In this document: piece after piece, positions 60,481 through 64,000 of the stretch
Layout: each line of letters starts with the position of its first letter
How positions within the stretch are numbered: position 1 is the stretch's first letter
Made by a program: the position numbers and the translations under genes
Notes under the pieces: generated by a model
The model's database searches: none
What the model was told of the DNA's origin: nothing
What the model saw: only the letters and a program-made list of their open reading frames with translations
NCBI GenBank assembly: GCA_030077755.1
Contig: JAQJZZ010000001.1
Span: 124,001 to 188,000 of the forward strand
DNA: 64,000 nucleotides
Source: Filosporella fistucella
Lineage: Eukaryota; Ascomycota; Leotiomycetes; Helotiales
Direction: 5' to 3'

Positions 60481-61140
60481 GTGAATCAAAACATCAACAG
60501 CTCCAATAAATATGCCACACAACCACCCTTCGGTGCCCATATCGCAGCAGCACTCTCTAAGACGTCGGCTCCTGATGATGAGTTCTTTTTGCAACCAGAT
60601 AATCCCTTAAGCGCGAAACTTGAACCACAATTCGCAGTACACGACTTCGCGACAAAGTATCACAATCCTGCTCAACAATTGCCTTCCGCACAACAGTTTC
60701 ACCCTCAAGGACTCGAGAATACATTCAGAAAGCTGATTCAATACGACATGTATCTAAGATCAATCTGCGAAGCTCTTTCCGTTATGTCATCCCTAATTTC
60801 GCTTTGCTCTACACCACACCCCCAGCAATTCGTTTTGAGTTACGAGCCTCCTTATTGTTTCCCGGAGAGGCATTACGGTTCTTCGTTCCAGCTGGCATTC
60901 ATGCAAAGAAGGAATCCTTCACGAATTGATATCGATTCTCAGGGTCGTCTATCCGCAATCTACGTGTATCGGTACCAAGAGCTCCGTACAAAGTTCCCAG
61001 AATTATATTATGTGGACCGGGAAGAGATGGAGGCCAACCGTTACGAGCCGATTGTGAAGAGAGTTTCAACGGACAAGCAACCACATCAACTGCAAACAGA
61101 AGAGTCCACGAGTGGTCGGCTGTTCTTGAACCATGTCTGA
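60481..61140 (+). CDS. hypothetical protein, start unresolved
   Basis: A 219-codon open frame with protein-like content (NPLSAKLEPQFAVHDFATKY, RRNPSRIDIDSQGRLSAIYV, FPELYYVDREEMEANRYEP) but no ATG before 60748. The frame opens after a TAA at about 60440 and its first possible initiator is GTG 60481. A TAG acceptor-like site at about 60461 suggests that an upstream exon supplies the start, but no upstream ATG exon in the right phase was found. If translation starts at 60748 the product has 130 residues. No domain recognised. It is divergent from the metacaspase. Confidence 0.5.
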   Translation: MNQNINSSNKYATQPPFGAHIAAALSKTSAPDDEFFLQPDNPLSAKLEPQFAVHDFATKYHNPAQQLPSAQQFHPQGLENTFRKLIQYDMYLRSICEALSVMSSLISLCSTPHPQQFVLSYEPPYCFPERHYGSSFQLAFMQRRNPSRIDIDSQGRLSAIYVYRYQELRTKFPELYYVDREEMEANRYEPIVKRVSTDKQPHQLQTEESTSGRLFLNHV

Positions 61141-62447
61141 GCTCTCCATCATGCTATATACCGCAGCGAAGCCCCCCTAGAGTCGAATTAATGGTAGGTG
61201 AAGCTACAACTTTGAAGTGGCCGTGAGCGGATTTTTGTCCCATTCAACGAGCGCAGCAGGGGCTAGTATCTCTAGTTGCATGAGGCCGAAGGTATGGGTT
61301 CTGGAGGAGATGAAGCTTGCATCTATCAAAACACTGCGGGCCATTTCTTAAAAACTGATGTCTGCTTGCTCTCTGGCACTTTCAAGCATACCTCATTTGC
61401 CGCACATCCCTTCCATACGGATGTGATTTGTGTTAAATTCCGGCATTCTCAATCTCCAAAGCCGGTGACTTTCATTAGGCCATGTCGACCATTCCCAACT
61501 ATACCACTAACGGTGCGTTTTAGAGTCTAAGGATTGTGGCGGAAGCCGGGTCTCGTATCACTAGCTGGGCATTATCCGGTGGGGGTGGCAAGTGCCACTT
61601 TCTGGGGACAGACGAATTGAACTCGTGTTGGGTCACTACCAGTCATTAATTTTGCCTGAAGTCCAGATAGTTGTCATTCTTGACGCAATATCAAAGCTGT
61701 GAAGCTGATGCTCTGCCATTTTCATCATCCAATCTCTGTATGGACAGACCAGTGTCGATCAGCCAGCAGTGCAGCAGTGACGTAGATCACTTTGACATCT
61801 CTTTCTTGATACTAAAGTCGCTCGATGTGCTTCACTCGTTAGCCTAACATTGTCGAGTCTCGATACCAACCAGAAGAAAATTAGGTTATAACCTAAATGG
61901 GGATCTCCAACCCGTTTGGCCTTTAGAGAAGACTAAAAGTGCGTGCAGCCGCGCGACCCTCCTCGTACCTTGCATACGAGGTGAACGGCAAGGAACTAGG
62001 TCCACGATCAATTCTTCGCAGCAGAATTAGCGTATTGATCTGGAGCGTTCCTCCGTGCGTTATGGCCATTCATGATCCAAACAATGGACTCCTGGGTTGA
62101 TACTGCACCTGGGCTCACTTGGCAGGAGAATTTCGCCCAAATTTGACAATAGCATGACTGCTAACGCTCGTCAACGGTCGTTTCTGACAATAGTTAACGC
62201 TAAGTCAGTCTTCATTACTTAAGACAAGACCTCAATGGTGTTTTTTTAGCTAGTTGAAAGTAAATTCATCTCGTGTTTTGGTCTATGTAAACTTCAGGAA
62301 GGAAGATTAATAGGATGGGCAAGTCGTATTTTTGGAGGGTAGCACTCTCTACTTCGCTTTCGTTTCAGACAACCTCGACATCTTCTTTTGACCCTCGTTT
62401 CACATTCGTTTAGTCTTCAACCATTCTCGGACTCATTCCACATCACC
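61141..62447. other. intergenic region
   Basis: About 1.3 kb upstream of the wall-protein gene. Contains a perfect palindrome GTGGCA-AG-TGCCAC at 61585-61598. No gene supported; the plus-strand frame at 61276-61530 has no recognisable feature. Confidence 0.45.
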
Positions 62448-63330
62448 ATGCGTTACAGTATCTCTCTCGTCGTCCTGGCAGCAGCCTTGACTAACGCTTC
62501 TGTCCTCAACGGAAGAGTTGATTGTCAAGAGCAAGCCAATGCCTGCCGTACAGCACCAGGTGCTAACCAGTCAACTTGTTCAGCACAGCTTGCTGCATGC
62601 TTGGGTTACAATCCTTATGCCAACAACACGGCCACTGCAACAACTTCATCTTACGTTCCTACGGAATCCTGCCAGGCTATTGCCAACCAGTGCCGAACCA
62701 AGCCTGGAGCCAACCAGTCAACCGTACGTACAGTCCTTCACTCCATTTGCTTCAATAGCATTGGGCTCTTTGAGATATATTCAAGACAGATCAAATCGTG
62801 TCGCACTAGTACTGATTATGCTCTAGTGCTCTGCTGAGCTTGCCGCCTGCCTTGGGTCCAACCCGTACGACAACAAGCCAGTCTACACTACCGAGGTCGT
62901 CACCAAACTGACCACCTACTGCCCAGAGGCAACAACTGTCGTCTACAATCAAAAGACCTACACCGCAAAGAAGGATGAGACCTTGACCATCACCAACTGC
63001 CCTTGCACCGTCACCAAGCCAGTCCCTGCCTCCACCTCATCTGCAGTTGATTGCCAAACGCAGGCAAACGAATGCCGTACCAAACCCGGAGCCAACCAAT
63101 CTACCTGCAGCGCACAGTATGCTGCTTGCTTGGGTTACAACCCATACACAAACCCAGCTGGCCCCGGCGCGACTTCTGCATCTGGTACCGCGACCAGGGC
63201 CGTAGGTAGTACTGCAGCAGCTGGTACTCCAACTACCACCCGGGCCGTTCAGTTCACCGGCGCTGCAGCCCTCAACAAGCCAGCTGCTGGTTTCTTCGCC
63301 ATCGGTGTTGGTGCTTTGGCTTTGTTGTAA
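62448..63330 (+). CDS. GPI-anchor-type cell-wall protein with three Cys repeats
   Basis: Exons 62448-62723 and 62827-63330 give 259 residues. A signal peptide ([19 protein letters not shown]) is followed by three copies of a Cys module of about 32 residues reading [29 protein letters not shown], at residues about 24-55, 75-106 and 190-220. Between copies 2 and 3 lies [13 protein letters not shown]...[13 protein letters not shown], a block common in clock-controlled (CCG-6-like) and other fungal wall proteins. The end is Gly/Ala/Thr-rich with a hydrophobic terminal segment ([12 protein letters not shown]), consistent with GPI attachment. The intron falls inside copy 2 ([10 protein letters not shown]). 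A structural wall role is inferred. Confidence 0.9.
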
Positions 63331-64000
63331 GGGTGGGGATTGGGTCAGTGGGAAGGTTATCGAACCGAATTGGCTGGGTTCTTTTTGGAGGCATTTCTCT
63401 TCTTTCGTCGTGGAACGAACCATTCTTTGACATACTGTATATAATTTTGCATCGACATCCCACTGCAGAACACTGTGGTTGGAAAGATATTGGTCTTCCG
63501 ATGCTCCGCCCTTCGTTTGGAAGAGCAATATGTCAATGAATACTTTCTAACCTCGTTACGCTTTCTTTCGACCCCTTTTGATTTACAGATGGTGCGGCGC
63601 ATAGCAATGACTCTGAGATTCTGAGGTACAATCGCACTATGCTAATGCCTTTCTTCAACGCTTCAAGCAAAGTTCCCATTGTCAGGCCTGTGCAGTCTTT
63701 GCTAATGCTGGTCCGTAGTATCCTCTGTTTCACATGTTCGCAAGTTCTGAACTGCTCATCAATGTGTTTTTTGTTTCAATCGTGGTATGCTTGTTGCACT
63801 ATCGTCGCCTTGTTCCACGTATTCTCACGATTATGCAAGCTTAAGACAGTGGAATCGATGTTTTACAATCTGCAGCCTCCCCGTCCCCATCAGGTAGGTC
63901 TGCTCAAAATTGCACTTTTGTCAGCCGCAGCCAAGATATGGAACGGCACTTGTCGCTTGTCGTGGCGCCCAATTACAGTGCAAGCTCAAAGTTGCACTTT
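63331..64000. other. intergenic region with direct repeat at window end
   Basis: 3' flank of the wall-protein gene. A 17 nt sequence GCTCAAARTTGCACTTT occurs at 63902-63918 and again at 63984-64000, 82 bp apart with one mismatch; the second copy touches the window edge. No gene. Confidence 0.6.

Noticed and set aside
1..64000. CRISPR arrays, rRNA, tRNA and complete transposons
   Set aside because: I looked for regular short repeat-spacer patterns, cloverleaf-type sequences and transposase or reverse-transcriptase motifs and found none that I could defend; a tRNAscan or RepeatMasker run could still show a missed one.

Overview
The window is nuclear DNA of a filamentous ascomycete, most likely a plant-associated member of the Leotiomycetes or a related class. 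The evidence is protein-coding genes split by 45-120 bp GT-AG introns, fungal-only families (DUF3433, Clr5, CBM1, FSH1, highly reducing polyketide synthase, fungal metacaspase), 1-4 kb intergenic gaps, and no bacterial operon signals. The class is an inference from gene content only. Exon joins given here were worked out by hand from splice sites and reading frame.

Layout, left to right. An OPT oligopeptide transporter (275-2760, minus) is followed by a 3.8 kb gap, a small secreted Cys-rich gene with unresolved frames (6612-7485), and an acidic/Ser-rich protein (8398-9603, minus). Next come a degenerate minisatellite field (9721-10980), an uncertain two-exon gene (12037-12778), a DUF3433 membrane protein (14135-16206), a (TCC)19 microsatellite and an apparently decayed gene (17578-18655). 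A GH92 alpha-mannosidase (19479-22128) is followed by an unrecognised eight-exon gene encoding 954 residues (23767-26984), a MEP/AMT ammonium transporter (27658-29548) and a GH78 rhamnosidase-like enzyme (29802-32157, minus). After 4.4 kb without a gene there is a probable polyketide locus: an FSH1-type serine hydrolase (36608-37462, minus) beside a highly reducing PKS (39298-46454, plus). A chromodomain protein with a probable 2-oxoglutarate/Fe(II) dioxygenase core (46618-48831, minus) converges on the PKS. Then follow a CBM1-bearing GH28 rhamnogalacturonase (49977-52000), a Ser/Thr/Cys-rich membrane protein (52620-54065, minus), an SDR (55481-56575), a Clr5-domain repeat protein (56873-58112), a metacaspase (58407-60149, minus), an ORF of unknown start (60481-61140) and a GPI-type wall protein with three Cys repeats (62448-63330).

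Functionally, GH92, GH78 and GH28-CBM1, with the peptide and ammonium transporters, suggest digestion of plant wall and glycoprotein material and nitrogen uptake. The PKS lacks a release domain, and the nearby FSH1 hydrolase is of the kind known to release such products. The most unusual items are the dioxygenase-chromodomain fusion, the metacaspase prodomain assembled from repeated same-phase mini-exons, two GC-AG introns sharing the AAG|GCACG donor context, and two 21-22 nt GT...AG segments that interrupt otherwise good genes.
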